Below are positions 8,854 through 19,029 of a stretch of DNA of 64,000 nt, piece after piece; within the stretch, counting starts at the first letter, position 1, and each line of letters opens with the position of its first letter. A program made the translations under genes and the position numbers. Source of the stretch: Glaciecola sp041380235 (GTDB lineage Bacteria; Pseudomonadota; Gammaproteobacteria; Enterobacterales; Alteromonadaceae). Where the stretch lies: positions 62,001-126,000 of the forward strand of contig NZ_JBGIYY010000005.1 in the NCBI RefSeq assembly GCF_041380235.1, given 5' to 3'. The notes beneath the pieces were generated by a model. That model searched no databases. It was not told the DNA's origin and was given only the letters and a program-made list of their open reading frames with translations.

Positions 8854-11706
8854 ATGACCAACCTGACAACAATAAAAAATCAGCAAGTTAACTTTTCTCT
8901 GTTGCCCTTTTTGTTGATGCTGATCGTTGCCACGTTCTTAACTGCCTGTAGCTTAAATGATGATGGCGAAATAACAAGCGCTCCTCATGGCTTAAAGATC
9001 AATGAAGGTTTTAAAAATCCAATTGGGTTTTATGATGCAACACCCAATTTTTCATGGCAGCTCGAGCCGAGCAATACAGCTTTATCCCAAACTAAATATC
9101 AAATTGTTGTAGCAAGTCAGGCAGAATCATTGCCCAATAATGCAGACTTATGGAACAGCGATGTTGTTACAAGTTCGCAAAGTACTTTTGTTGATTATCA
9201 AGGTAAAGCGCTCAGTTCAAGGCAGCAAGTATACTGGCAAGTGCGTTATTGGAATGAACAAGGAAAGGTATCAAACTGGAGTGATGTTGCACACTTTGAA
9301 TTAGGTTTATTGTCTAACAGTGATTGGGTGGCAAGGTGGATTGAAATCGAACAAACAGCACCAATCCAACTAAATAGTTACGGTACACCGATTCATATCC
9401 CGCAACATTTACGCACTGAATTTGACATCAATTCAAATCACTATAAAACGGTAAAACAAGCGCGACTATACATTACCGCCAAAGGTGTATTTGAAGCCTT
9501 TATTAACGGTCAACGTATTGGTGACGACATTTTAACACCGGGTTACACACCATATAAAAAACGTATTGAAACCTTAACTTATGATGTAACAGAGCAACTG
9601 GAACAAGGAAATAATACCTTTGGTATTCAGCTGGCAGAAGGTTGGTATGCCGGCCGTTTTGGCCCGAAACGTCATTGGTATAAGAAATTAAATCTCACCC
9701 CCAAAGCGTTAGCCCAACTTGAAATTGAATACAGCGACGGCAGCAAACAAATGGTGATCACCGATGATAACTGGCAAGCCACACAAAATGGGCCTATTCG
9801 TAGCTCTGGCTTATATGATGGTGAGCGTTATGATGCTAACTATGAATTAGTTGATGAACACCGCGCTTGGCATCAAACGGGGTATAATGCGTCGAACTGG
9901 TCAAACGTGACAACAACGGCATTAGAGCCACAAGTGCTACTGCAGCCCAAACGTCATTTCACCTCGAAAAACAAACAGGAATTACCTGCATCAGCTATCC
10001 AACAAGTTGATGGTAAAACAGTATTTGATTTAGGCCAGAATATGGTCGGCGTACCCAAAATAAAACTGCCAATGAAGAAGGGCCAAACTTTACATTTACG
10101 ATTTGGTGAAGGAGTCAATAAAGACGGTTCGTTGTTTACTGAAAACTTAGGCAGCGCCAAACAACTAGATTTTTATACCGCCAAAGCAGATGGCGTGATT
10201 GAGTGGCAACCGCAATTTACCTTTCATGGATTTAGATTTGTGGAACTCAGTGGTTTTGACCCTGCATTTGAACCTGAGCTTTCATGGGTAACGGGCGTAG
10301 TACAACACACAGATTTTGATATAAACGGTAAATTCACCACTTCCCACCCAGAATTAAACCAATTTCAATCTAATATTGAATGGGGTTTAAAGGGCAACTT
10401 TCTGGATATTCCAACCGATTGTCCACAACGTGCCGAGCGCTTAGGCTGGACTGGTGATGCCTTAGCTTTTGCCAACACCTCACTTTTTATTGCTGATAGT
10501 CATGCCTTTTGGTCTGCTTGGTTACAATCGATTCGTGAAGAGCAATTTGACGATAACAGTATTCCTGTTGTTGTTCCTAATGAGGTGGGTAAAATTGCCC
10601 AAGCAGGTTGGTCTGATGCGGCAGTCACCATTCCATGGGATATTTATTGGCGCACTGGTGATAAAAAAATCCTCGCTGAAAATTACGAGATGATGACCCG
10701 CTGGATCCAATATCATCAAACCCAGTTAAAAAACGGTATTAGCGAAATGTCGACGGTAGGTGATTGGTTGCAACCCTACTCAAAACGAGAAGATTCACGC
10801 CGTGGTGAAACAGACAACAGTTTAATCTCAACCGCCTTTTACGCTCGTTCAGTTGAGTACACGTTAAACAGTGCGAAAGTATTAAACAAACAGGCGGATA
10901 TCGAAAAATACAGCCGGTTATTGGCTCAAATTAAAGCAAGATTTCAAGAACATTTCTTTGCTAATAACGGACGATTACAGGTTGGAGAACAAGCACAAAC
11001 AGCCTACTTGTTAGCCATAGGGTTTGACTTATTAGATAAGCAGATGACCGAAAAAGCAGTGCCATATTTACTAGCCACTTTTGATGCTGCAAATGGGCAT
11101 TTACGTACAGGGTTTTTGGGTACACCACTGATCGCGCCTGTATTAGATAAAATTGGCCGTGCTGATATTGCCTTTGATTTAGTGTTTAAACAAAGTTATC
11201 CGTCATGGTTATATTCTGTAACGCAAGGCGCAACCACGGTGTGGGAACGCTGGGATGGTTACACACATGATAAAGGTTATGCCGATCGAGCTGGCTCACT
11301 CAACCATTATGCGTACGGCGCAATTGGTCAATGGTTATATGATCGCATCGCCGGTATAAGCCCACTGAGTGCGGGCTATAAAAAAATTCGCATTGCACCG
11401 CTAATTTCAGCGCATTTAACATCTGCTGAAGCAGAATATAAATCACCTTATGGGACAATAAAATCTAAATGGCAGTTCAGCAATGGTGTGTTGGCCATGG
11501 ACCTCACTATTCCGCCAAACACACAAGCTCAGATTGAGATCCCGACATGGCAATATACTCAAGATAAACGAAAAATTGCCTTGGGAGAACAAGTTACTAT
11601 TAACGGCCAAGTTTTAGAAGAAAAGGATTTAATGAGGGTTCAAGATATTAAAAACTCTCAGATCATCGCGGTTAATTCAGGCCATTATAGAATTCTAATA
11701 AAATAG
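8854..11706 (+). CDS. GH78 alpha-L-rhamnosidase, lipoprotein (paralogue of preceding gene)
   Basis: 950-residue GH78 enzyme with lipobox LTAC (Cys32). It has the same domain order as its upstream neighbour: N-terminal Ig-like domain (SAPHGLKINEGFKNPIGFYD), beta-sandwich, alpha/alpha6 barrel, C-terminal beta domain. Catalytic motifs DCPQRAERLGWTGD (522-535, E528) and TTVWERW (E798) are intact. The pair probably arose by tandem duplication: long stretches correspond (PYKKRIETLTYDVT versus PYKQRIETLTYDVT; NFLDIPTDCPQR in both). Two closely related enzymes side by side suggest different linkages or neighbouring sulfation patterns rather than redundancy, but that is inference. A decayed gene follows it. 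Confidence 0.92.
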   Translation: MTNLTTIKNQQVNFSLLPFLLMLIVATFLTACSLNDDGEITSAPHGLKINEGFKNPIGFYDATPNFSWQLEPSNTALSQTKYQIVVASQAESLPNNADLWNSDVVTSSQSTFVDYQGKALSSRQQVYWQVRYWNEQGKVSNWSDVAHFELGLLSNSDWVARWIEIEQTAPIQLNSYGTPIHIPQHLRTEFDINSNHYKTVKQARLYITAKGVFEAFINGQRIGDDILTPGYTPYKKRIETLTYDVTEQLEQGNNTFGIQLAEGWYAGRFGPKRHWYKKLNLTPKALAQLEIEYSDGSKQMVITDDNWQATQNGPIRSSGLYDGERYDANYELVDEHRAWHQTGYNASNWSNVTTTALEPQVLLQPKRHFTSKNKQELPASAIQQVDGKTVFDLGQNMVGVPKIKLPMKKGQTLHLRFGEGVNKDGSLFTENLGSAKQLDFYTAKADGVIEWQPQFTFHGFRFVELSGFDPAFEPELSWVTGVVQHTDFDINGKFTTSHPELNQFQSNIEWGLKGNFLDIPTDCPQRAERLGWTGDALAFANTSLFIADSHAFWSAWLQSIREEQFDDNSIPVVVPNEVGKIAQAGWSDAAVTIPWDIYWRTGDKKILAENYEMMTRWIQYHQTQLKNGISEMSTVGDWLQPYSKREDSRRGETDNSLISTAFYARSVEYTLNSAKVLNKQADIEKYSRLLAQIKARFQEHFFANNGRLQVGEQAQTAYLLAIGFDLLDKQMTEKAVPYLLATFDAANGHLRTGFLGTPLIAPVLDKIGRADIAFDLVFKQSYPSWLYSVTQGATTVWERWDGYTHDKGYADRAGSLNHYAYGAIGQWLYDRIAGISPLSAGYKKIRIAPLISAHLTSAEAEYKSPYGTIKSKWQFSNGVLAMDLTIPPNTQAQIEIPTWQYTQDKRKIALGEQVTINGQVLEEKDLMRVQDIKNSQIIAVNSGHYRILIK

Positions 11707-11759
11707 ATGTTTGGTCTGCTAAACGCCTGATCATATTATACCGTTTAATAAACAACAAA

Positions 11760-12167
11760 ATGTTAATTACCAAGCAATATTTTTACTATCACTAGCGGCT
11801 GCGCTCATAACTTCTGGCTGTGCAACGAATTGCCCAGAAAAAACAGATACCGCTGGCTTCAATATGCAAGCACAGCGTGTAAACTCTCAACAAAATGGGA
11901 AAACCCCAGCCAGACAGTGATGGCTGGATTTTACAATTCGAGGATCTAGGTGAAGTTCCATGGCAATGCAATTGCTTCTTTGATGGGCGCTCTGCTAAGG
12001 CAATTAATACCCAAAAGGGTAATCAAATGATTGCTGGACCTGAGCCTAAAAATGATGCTCACCACGCGGTATTATGGAAGCATCGTTGCCAATTGCCGTC
12101 GATGAAGTTTCATTTTGAACGGATGAAACTGTTACATATCAGTAATGCCCCTATCAAAAGACATTAA
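11760..12167 (+). pseudogene. Decayed DUF1961-like lipoprotein gene (relic of the gene at 43190)
   Basis: Three pieces line up with the intact lipoprotein encoded at 43190-44071. First is a signal-peptide relic split by a frameshift: MLITKQ in one frame, then LLSLAAALITSGCATN (from 11783) with a lipobox-like cysteine. Second, after another frameshift near the AAAACCCC run at about 11898, comes the body from MGKPQPDSDGWILQFEDLG, matching KPDNYGWTLKFQDLG. Third, KNDAHHAVLW runs straight into QLPSMKFHFERMKLLHIS, whereas the intact copy has about 45 more residues in between, so an in-frame deletion has occurred. The frame then stops at 12167 and the C-terminal ~120 residues are missing. It sits between a GH78 and a PL25-like gene in the same orientation. 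Confidence 0.85.
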
Positions 12168-12480
12168 ACTGTATATTCCGGTAAATCGACAAAAAGCGTT
12201 GGGGAGGCGCGTTGATTTTTATCCTTTTTGTAAGAATGCGGGATCAGTCAAGAAATTTGATGGTGCTAAGCCCCCCAGTCGAATCATAAAGTGTGATTTG
12301 CACACTAGCCTGAAGATAAAACCATGCTATTTTTATAATTCAGTGCCATTAACAGCTACCAAATAGCCTTGGACAGAGGCAAATAGCGGCTTTATCTCTT
12401 TCATTTACTTTAAATTTACATTCGAAATGTCAAGTGTTACTGTGTAATCAAATGAAGTCAGATAAAATCAATTTCAATCA
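12168..12480. other. Non-coding gap after the pseudogene
   Basis: About 310 bases in which I see no convincing gene. Short open frames exist, but they have no homology that I can recognise and no continuation of the pseudogene. This stretch must hold the leader of the lyase gene at 12481, but no clear promoter boxes stand out. Confidence 0.5.
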
Positions 12481-13986
12481 ATGGGTGAGTTTGTGCGCAG
12501 TATAAATGCCATCTTTGGTTACATCGTTCAAGTGTCATTGCTACTTAGTTTGAGCATGTATCATTCCATAAGCGCTGCAGATGAATTAACACTGTTTTCG
12601 CGCGCAGAGCTAAGCCAACAGTCTATGTTAACCGCAGCCTCACATACCTCCGATGGGAGCGACAGAGCACGAAATGGCAAGCCGATGTTTCAAGGGCCGC
12701 TGGGTGCGAGCGCCATAAGTTACAATGGCTATCAATATGTTATTTACTACAGTGCAAGAGATCGAGGCGGTTTTGGTGACTTTTTTGCTGAGGTAATTAT
12801 TGCGAGGCGAAAAGAGGGCAGCGATAAATGGCAGCACTCTACGCTACCTGTCTATCGCGTAACCTCCCATGATGCGCACAATCGCGCGTCTATCGCAATA
12901 TCAAGAGGGGATGGGGCAATCCATATTAGCTTTGACCATCACAACACTGACCGAGTTAATTATGCGAGAACGATTAAAGGGGTCGCAGATAATCCTGAAG
13001 CGGTCGTGTGGGATGACAAGGTTTTTGCATTTGAACGCAATATGGGCTTGGGTAAGGATGCGGTTGGTAGAGTGACCTATCCGACTTTTCACGACCTCCC
13101 GACCGGAAACTTACTCATGTACTTTAGAAGCGGTGGGTCGACTCGAGGTGAAATGACTCTTGCAAGGTACGATGCCAATCGCAGTGAATGGGATTTTGTC
13201 CGTAAAATATCTTCTCGAGACGGACGCTTTGTTAAAACTGTAACCGACAATACTGAATCCACTAGTCGCGGTCCTTATATACTCGGAGGGCCTAAAGTGG
13301 ATGCCAATGGGCGCATGCATATTAGTTGGTTATTCAGAGAAAGGCCGGTTAATTGCAATCCTGGGGGATCAAACGACGGCCGCGACTGCAACCAAGGCTT
13401 ATACTACGCTTACAGCGATGACGAAGGTATTACATGGCATCGTTCAAGCGGTGAGCTAGTGGTTGATACCAGTAAAGGTGAAAAGCTGTCTGTAGAAACT
13501 CAAGGTTTGCAGGTGATTGATATACCGACTCCGTTGATGCCGTCTAATGTCTCATTAAATTCGGTTATTGATGCTAAGACAGGTATCTATCACGCGTTTA
13601 TCGAACATAAACCAAGCCCATCTGAAAATAGCATTTTACATCGTTATCAACGCGAAAAAGATGGTAGTTGGCATACACAAGATTTTGGTTTTAGCGCATC
13701 AAATGTCAGTGTGCGAACAATAGGCGATAGAATGTTCGCGATGACTGGCAGGCAACAGGCAAAAATTTACTATTCTAGACGTGAAAACGATTTTACCGAC
13801 TGGCAAGAGATTCCCCTATCTAAACTTGCCACTGAGCCTCACACCATTGAAAGTGGTTATATCACTTGGGACCTTAGCTTAATAGCTTCAGGGAAGCTCA
13901 GCTTAATCTGGCATAGACAACCTGAAAACGATGAGTATGGGCAGTCATCTCCCATATATGTGTACGATTTCAAAATTGGAGAATAG
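12481..13986 (+). CDS. Seven-bladed propeller polysaccharide lyase, PL25-like (BNR_4 family)
   Basis: 501-residue secreted protein with an N-terminal hydrophobic signal (VQVSLLLSLSMYHSISAAD). The body is a BNR_4-type beta-propeller, the fold used by PL24 and PL25 ulvan lyases, which cut next to uronic acid by beta-elimination. Residues in the expected pattern are His133 (SHDAHN), His153/154 (FDHH), Tyr200 (VTYPTF) and Arg216 (YFRSGG). The 20-residue His-His gap and 16-residue Tyr-Arg gap match the gene at 54886 and what I remember of PL25. The ATG at 12481 has a poor ribosome site but is the only start giving a full signal peptide. It ends 9 bp before a GH106 gene, so the two are likely co-transcribed. 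Lyase activity on ulvan is inferred from family and context. Confidence 0.75.
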   Translation: MGEFVRSINAIFGYIVQVSLLLSLSMYHSISAADELTLFSRAELSQQSMLTAASHTSDGSDRARNGKPMFQGPLGASAISYNGYQYVIYYSARDRGGFGDFFAEVIIARRKEGSDKWQHSTLPVYRVTSHDAHNRASIAISRGDGAIHISFDHHNTDRVNYARTIKGVADNPEAVVWDDKVFAFERNMGLGKDAVGRVTYPTFHDLPTGNLLMYFRSGGSTRGEMTLARYDANRSEWDFVRKISSRDGRFVKTVTDNTESTSRGPYILGGPKVDANGRMHISWLFRERPVNCNPGGSNDGRDCNQGLYYAYSDDEGITWHRSSGELVVDTSKGEKLSVETQGLQVIDIPTPLMPSNVSLNSVIDAKTGIYHAFIEHKPSPSENSILHRYQREKDGSWHTQDFGFSASNVSVRTIGDRMFAMTGRQQAKIYYSRRENDFTDWQEIPLSKLATEPHTIESGYITWDLSLIASGKLSLIWHRQPENDEYGQSSPIYVYDFKIGE

Positions 13987-13995
13987 TAAACCGCC

Positions 13996-16900
13996 ATGAA
14001 AATTCAAAATACTTCGGCTTTCTTATTAACGCTTGCTTTATTCTCCTGCGGCTCAGGTAAACCAGACGACGCGAATCAATCATTAGATGCAAAACTGCAG
14101 GTGCAACAAAGCGCACAAAAAGACATCTCGCTAGAAAAGCATTTTGCTAACCCGACGGATGCGACCAAACCCTTAACATGGTTTCATGCGATGAGCGGCA
14201 ATATGTCAAAGGCTGGCATTACAAAAGACTTAGAAGCCCTCGACGAAGTTGGAGTAGGGGGCACTATTTTGTTTAATGTGACTCAAGGTATTCCTATAGG
14301 CGACATTAAATTCAACTCTGACCGTCACGTCGATATCATTACTCATATGGCAGCAGAGTCTGAGCGCTTAGGTTTGTCTTTTGGGATACATAATTCAGAC
14401 GGCTGGACCTCAAGCGGCGGACCATGGGTCACTCCCGAGCATTCAATGAAAAAAGTCGTGTGGACAGAGCATATTACTGAAGGCGGGGCTATTTCAGTGC
14501 CATTACAGCAAGCAGACGCTTTGTTTGATTATTATGAGGACATCGCCATTATTGCCTATCCTTCCCTAGAAGCTGATATTCAAAACGCCGAAATGATAGC
14601 CACCATTAGCGCCTCAAATGATAGCTTTGAACCTGACATTGTGTCTGATCAGCGTAGTCAAGCGCATACCGAAATTTCTTATCAAGCAAACTTTGCATCG
14701 AGCGTTGTGCTTGATTCAAACATCGACAGTCAGCCTAGCTTTGAAACTAATGAGATGCCATGGATCCAGTTTGCATATGCCAATGCGCAGACTGTCCGAA
14801 GTATCGACGCTTTGTTCTTTAGCGGGCGAGGCCTCAAATTTGCGCTTTACACCTCTAACGATGGCAAAAAGTTTAGCTTTCATGAAGAGTTCGATACCCG
14901 TCGACCGGGCAAAAATTTGTGGGCGGCTGACGCCGTCATCCAACCCGCGACTGCCAAATACTTCCGCTTGTATGCAAACCAAACCTTTTACGTGCAAGAG
15001 ATGTCGTTATCGGCCAATCACTTAATTGATAACTACTTAGGCAGAAGCTCTGTTGCTAGAACCGACTATGTTAATTTTAAGAATATTGGTGAGCCGTCAG
15101 AAAAGGATATTATTTTATCGTCTTCAGTTATTGATTTGAGCGCTAACATGACACCCGATGGTCAGTTAGATGCACAGCTGCCGCCCGGCAAATGGACAAT
15201 TATGCGCTTTGGCTACACCAGTACTGGTGCGGTAAATATTCCTGCATCCAAAGAGGGAACTGGCCTTGAAGTCGATAAATTCAGCCGCGAAGCATTTGCG
15301 ATTCATTACCAAGCATATCTCAAGAGAGTCTTAGATCGTGCCAAAGTCGTTGCGCCCAATGCTACGCAATTTGTCGAAATTGATAGCTACGAGGTCGGTG
15401 GACAAAACTGGACGCATGGTTATGAGTCGCTATTTGAAAAACGCTTTGCTTATAGTCTAATGCCTTATCTACCGCTATTTGCAGGAAAATTTGTCGATAA
15501 CGCCCATATATCCGAAGGTGTATTGTGGGATACGCGCCAATTAAACGGTGAATTAATTGTCGATAACTACTATCGTTATTTTACCGAACTAGCCAATAAA
15601 GACGGCGTAAAAACCTACATTGAACCCTATGGCTTTGGCCCCTTTAATGATCTCGATGCCGGCGGCGCAGCAGATATTCCGATGGGTGAGTTTTGGTTAA
15701 AGCGCGACAATATGAAGATTGCAGCGGCAGCTTCAGCGAGTCGTATATATGGCAAAAACATCACCTCTGCAGAAGCCTTTACCGCGCAGCAAAATCATAA
15801 TTGGCGCTTTTATCCTGCTATGGCAAAAATAGACGGTGATAGAGGATACGCTCTTGGTGTCAATGAAATGGTCTTTCATCGCTTTGCGCATCAGGCAAAT
15901 ACACATGTTATGCCTGGAATGACCATGAATCGCTGGGGCTCGCATTTTGATCGCACTCAGCCGTGGTGGAATACGGCTGGTAAAGCTTGGTTCACTTACA
16001 TGGCGCGAACTCAGTACCTATTGCGGCAGGGTGTCGCCCAATCTGACGTACTTTGGTATTTAGGCGATGCCTCGCCTACGGCGTGTCCAGACAAGTTTAA
16101 AGCCATGCAAGTATTACCAGCATCAATCAACTACGACTGCTTAAATTCAGAGGTTTTAAACAAACAGCTCAGTGCGTCAGATTCCCGCTTAGTCTTACCC
16201 AATGGCGCGAGCTATAAATGGTTATATTTAACCAATGTCGATAGCATCAGTCTTGAATCTACACGCTCTTTATATGACCTCGCAAAGCAAGGCGTTGTAA
16301 TTGTTGGCAAACGCCCCAGTCAATTAGCTAATTGGCGGGCAAGTGAGACTGATATAGCCTCGTTTACGCAAATGCTTGACTACATATGGTCACAAAAAAC
16401 CACCTACTCGAGCTTAGATTTGCCATCATTATACGAAGAAAATGGATTTTTCTTGGATATGAACGTAAAAGGCATCGAAGATGTGTTTTATACCCATCGT
16501 AAAAGCGCAGATGCCGATTTCTACTTTCTATATAACCCTAAAGACTCTGCTGCTGTGTTTGAGGCAAGTTTTGACGTGGCTAACAAAATTCCAGAACTTT
16601 GGGATCCAATCACCGGCGAAATTCGCAAAACAGGCGTATTTGCATTGGATAACGATGGGCAAACCAGTGTGCAGTTTTTGTTGGAAAAGCACCAATCTAT
16701 GTTTGTTGTATTTAGAGAATATGCCGGTGATGTAAATCGCATTTCACCCAGTGAGCACAGTAAAGCAAGCCTCGAAAAAGGGCTAATCCTATCCCTTGAC
16801 GAAAGTCATCAACTCAACGCGACTGCTGAGCGTTTAGGTGACTATCAACTTTCAGCGCAACAGCAAATCAGCTTTAACCAACTGCCTGAGCCCCAACAAT

Positions 16901-17466
16901 TGAATGGCCCTTGGCAGGTCACTTTTGACGGGTTTTATGGCTTAGATAAAACTTTTACCTTTAAGCAGCTAGTGGATTGGGCAGTGCATCCTGAACAAGA
17001 GATACAAGACTATTCAGGCACCGCCCGCTATCAAAGCAAATTTACAATAGAAGAAAACAATTCAAGTGAAACTTGGTTAGACTTAGGTACTGTAGCGGTA
17101 AGTGCCAGTGTGTATGTAAATGATAAACATGTGGCCGTAAGTTGGATGCCCCCTCACCAATTAGATATTACTGAATATTTAAAAACAGGTGAAAATGTAT
17201 TGAGAGTTGAAGTTGCTAATTTGTGGGTCAACCGCCTTATTGCCGATGAAGCATTACCTGACACTAGCGGATTTGAAGTCGCCACGACAAGTAATAATGT
17301 CACCACGCTTATGGTGGATTGGTATAAAAACAACGAAGCGCCACCGCCTACTGAGCGCATCACCTTCACCACCCAGCCCTTTTTTAAAGCAAGTGACGAG
17401 AAAGCAAGTTCTGGCTTGATTGGCCCCGTGCGTTTGATGTTTAAAAAGACGAAGCGGGTGGATTAA
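13996..17466 (+). CDS. GH106 alpha-L-rhamnosidase, lipoprotein (second copy)
   Basis: 1156-residue GH106 enzyme with lipobox LFSC (Cys18). The family start pattern PLTWFHAMSGNMSKAGITKD appears near residue 55. Core motifs are EIDSYEVGGQNW (about 463), GEFWLKRDN (about 563) and SAEAFTAQQN (about 591). The C-terminal beta-sandwich contains WLDLGTVAVSASVYVND. It is strongly diverged from the GH106 at 1188: here SAEAF replaces SESF and the N-terminal core differs, so different substrates are likely. A GGAG ribosome site lies about 12 bases before the start. It is the last gene of the rightward glycosidase run; the cassette-like island begins 230 bp later. Confidence 0.9.
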   Translation: MKIQNTSAFLLTLALFSCGSGKPDDANQSLDAKLQVQQSAQKDISLEKHFANPTDATKPLTWFHAMSGNMSKAGITKDLEALDEVGVGGTILFNVTQGIPIGDIKFNSDRHVDIITHMAAESERLGLSFGIHNSDGWTSSGGPWVTPEHSMKKVVWTEHITEGGAISVPLQQADALFDYYEDIAIIAYPSLEADIQNAEMIATISASNDSFEPDIVSDQRSQAHTEISYQANFASSVVLDSNIDSQPSFETNEMPWIQFAYANAQTVRSIDALFFSGRGLKFALYTSNDGKKFSFHEEFDTRRPGKNLWAADAVIQPATAKYFRLYANQTFYVQEMSLSANHLIDNYLGRSSVARTDYVNFKNIGEPSEKDIILSSSVIDLSANMTPDGQLDAQLPPGKWTIMRFGYTSTGAVNIPASKEGTGLEVDKFSREAFAIHYQAYLKRVLDRAKVVAPNATQFVEIDSYEVGGQNWTHGYESLFEKRFAYSLMPYLPLFAGKFVDNAHISEGVLWDTRQLNGELIVDNYYRYFTELANKDGVKTYIEPYGFGPFNDLDAGGAADIPMGEFWLKRDNMKIAAAASASRIYGKNITSAEAFTAQQNHNWRFYPAMAKIDGDRGYALGVNEMVFHRFAHQANTHVMPGMTMNRWGSHFDRTQPWWNTAGKAWFTYMARTQYLLRQGVAQSDVLWYLGDASPTACPDKFKAMQVLPASINYDCLNSEVLNKQLSASDSRLVLPNGASYKWLYLTNVDSISLESTRSLYDLAKQGVVIVGKRPSQLANWRASETDIASFTQMLDYIWSQKTTYSSLDLPSLYEENGFFLDMNVKGIEDVFYTHRKSADADFYFLYNPKDSAAVFEASFDVANKIPELWDPITGEIRKTGVFALDNDGQTSVQFLLEKHQSMFVVFREYAGDVNRISPSEHSKASLEKGLILSLDESHQLNATAERLGDYQLSAQQQISFNQLPEPQQLNGPWQVTFDGFYGLDKTFTFKQLVDWAVHPEQEIQDYSGTARYQSKFTIEENNSSETWLDLGTVAVSASVYVNDKHVAVSWMPPHQLDITEYLKTGENVLRVEVANLWVNRLIADEALPDTSGFEVATTSNNVTTLMVDWYKNNEAPPPTERITFTTQPFFKASDEKASSGLIGPVRLMFKKTKRVD

Positions 17467-17693
17467 ACGTGCAAGCATAATCATGTTGGATATTTTTAAT
17501 TGGTAATGAAGCTATGAGAATTTTTATTTGAAGGGGGCCGATTGGGCTTGATTAGAACAACTAGGCTGTAGTTTGTGTAAAGCTCCGGCACCTGTGTACG
17601 TGAAGCAGACAGTCGGAAATGTTTTCCTATGAAAACACAGATTATGGTTTTTCAGGGGAAACGCGGTTAATATAAAGTCACAGTAATTAGCTG

Positions 17694-19029
17694 TTAGATT
17701 TGAAGGAAAAGTATGAGCAAGAATCAAGATATTGCGGTAGTTTCCCCAAACGCGGCACTCGTCGAGGCGTCCGGTGTTCCAGCGTTGCTTGATCAAATTC
17801 GTCCGGCGTGGAAAGCAAAGAGCCTGATCTCGCGTGTCCAGAGGCTCGTTTCTGTCGACCCGAGTAGCGCTTGCCAAAGGCTGCTGAATGCCGCAATTCA
17901 CGATCTAAAAGAAAAAATCATTATTGCGGGTTTAGATATCGCCGGTGAGGCGGCGAAATCCCATAAGCTCCCTTCTGTCGAAACCGCAGAAGATATCGAA
18001 AACTACTCAACTGCAAAAGTAATTGATTTGGCGTATCGAATGGGTCTGCTTTCACGCCCAGAATGGAGGCGAGTCTCTAGGTGCTACGAGATCAGAAGGG
18101 ATTTAGAGCACGAAGACGATGAGTACGAGGCGGGTGTAGAAGATTGCGTATACATCTTTAAGACATGTATAGAAGTTATTCTTCAGAAAGACCCAATCCA
18201 CTTGTTAAAGGTTACTGATGTCAAGGATATCGTAGAAGAGTCAGAACCTGTTACTGCATCAGATACATTGGTAGATGACTTTGCTCATGCGCCCCAACCA
18301 CGTCAAACTGAAATACTTAAATTCCTAATTTCAATTGCTCTTGATAAAAGCAAATCTGACATCGTCCAACAGAATGCATTCTCAATTCTCAACGGGCTTG
18401 AGCAGCACATACAAAACCCTGTTAAGCTTCAAGTGGCACAGCATCTTCAGGAAAAAGTCGGGAGAAGTAAACTAGAAAGACGTCATGTTCGTGTCGCACT
18501 TGCGAGCGGATCGCTTCCTTACTTGAGGAAAAATCAACTAAAGGATTTTTTCACTGAAGTCTTAGTACAAATGAAGCAGGTAGGAACAAATTGGGCAGCG
18601 TACAACCAGCATGGGGAACTACTCCGTTCATTTCGAGAAATAGGCGGGCTGGATTACTGCCCTGAGGAAATACGAAAAGATATCGTTCTTTGGCTCGTAT
18701 TGACGTATATCGGAACACCCGGAGGCCTTACTACTTTCGGTAACGTTCGGAACGTTTACTATAGCAACACCGCAGCACCAATTATCAGAGAAATTGTTGC
18801 TGAATCGGCAGCACTCATACGAGATCAGCTAATTGATTTGCAGACACATAAAAAAGTTAGGCTTCTGACTGCTGACAAACACATAGCTAGAAGAATGGAA
18901 TCTTTGATAGATCTAACCGAGAATGAAGATGAGTGAGGTTAAGAAATCTAACAAATGCAAGTATTCTCTCCCGCTGGTCGCTGGGAAACCCAAAACACTG
19001 CGCTTTTTTGTGGGCCCATGCTGCAAGTG
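17694..19029 (+). mobile_element. Putative integron gene cassette 1 (HEPN protein gene)
   Basis: The segment behaves like a circular integron cassette written out linearly. It begins with TTAGAT after a G (GTTAGAT at 17693-17699, fitting the GTTRRRY core site). It carries one gene starting 20 bases inside. It ends with an attC-like palindrome whose 5' core is ATCTAAC (18946-18952), the exact complement of GTTAGAT, as expected because these two halves pair when the cassette is a circle. No integrase gene is in the window, so this would be a cluster of attC sites lacking an integrase. The upstream junction lacks an obvious complete attC or attI. Confidence 0.72.
17713..18936 (+). CDS. HEPN-domain protein of unknown function (cassette gene 1)
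   Basis: 407-residue, soluble, helix-rich protein with no signal peptide; I do not recognise a named family. Residues about 95-155 look like a HEPN domain: MGLLSRPEWRRVSRCYEIRR followed by DLEHE. This contains R128-x4-H133, the RNase-type motif of HEPN toxins and defence proteins. The C-terminal ~200 residues are predicted helical (HEAT-like in feel) with SGSLPYLRKNQLKDFF and GTPGGLTTFG. The start has a good site (GAAGGAAAA) and sits 20 bases after the cassette core site, as is usual for cassette genes. The neighbours are sugar genes on both sides, and this protein has nothing to do with them. Possible jobs are toxin, abortive infection or RNA cleavage; none is proven. Confidence 0.7.
   Translation: MSKNQDIAVVSPNAALVEASGVPALLDQIRPAWKAKSLISRVQRLVSVDPSSACQRLLNAAIHDLKEKIIIAGLDIAGEAAKSHKLPSVETAEDIENYSTAKVIDLAYRMGLLSRPEWRRVSRCYEIRRDLEHEDDEYEAGVEDCVYIFKTCIEVILQKDPIHLLKVTDVKDIVEESEPVTASDTLVDDFAHAPQPRQTEILKFLISIALDKSKSDIVQQNAFSILNGLEQHIQNPVKLQVAQHLQEKVGRSKLERRHVRVALASGSLPYLRKNQLKDFFTEVLVQMKQVGTNWAAYNQHGELLRSFREIGGLDYCPEEIRKDIVLWLVLTYIGTPGGLTTFGNVRNVYYSNTAAPIIREIVAESAALIRDQLIDLQTHKKVRLLTADKHIARRMESLIDLTENEDE

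Noticed and set aside
12145..12366. 73-codon frame after the DUF1961 relic
   Set aside because: It starts inside the pseudogene in another frame and shows no match to the missing C-terminal part of the intact copy.
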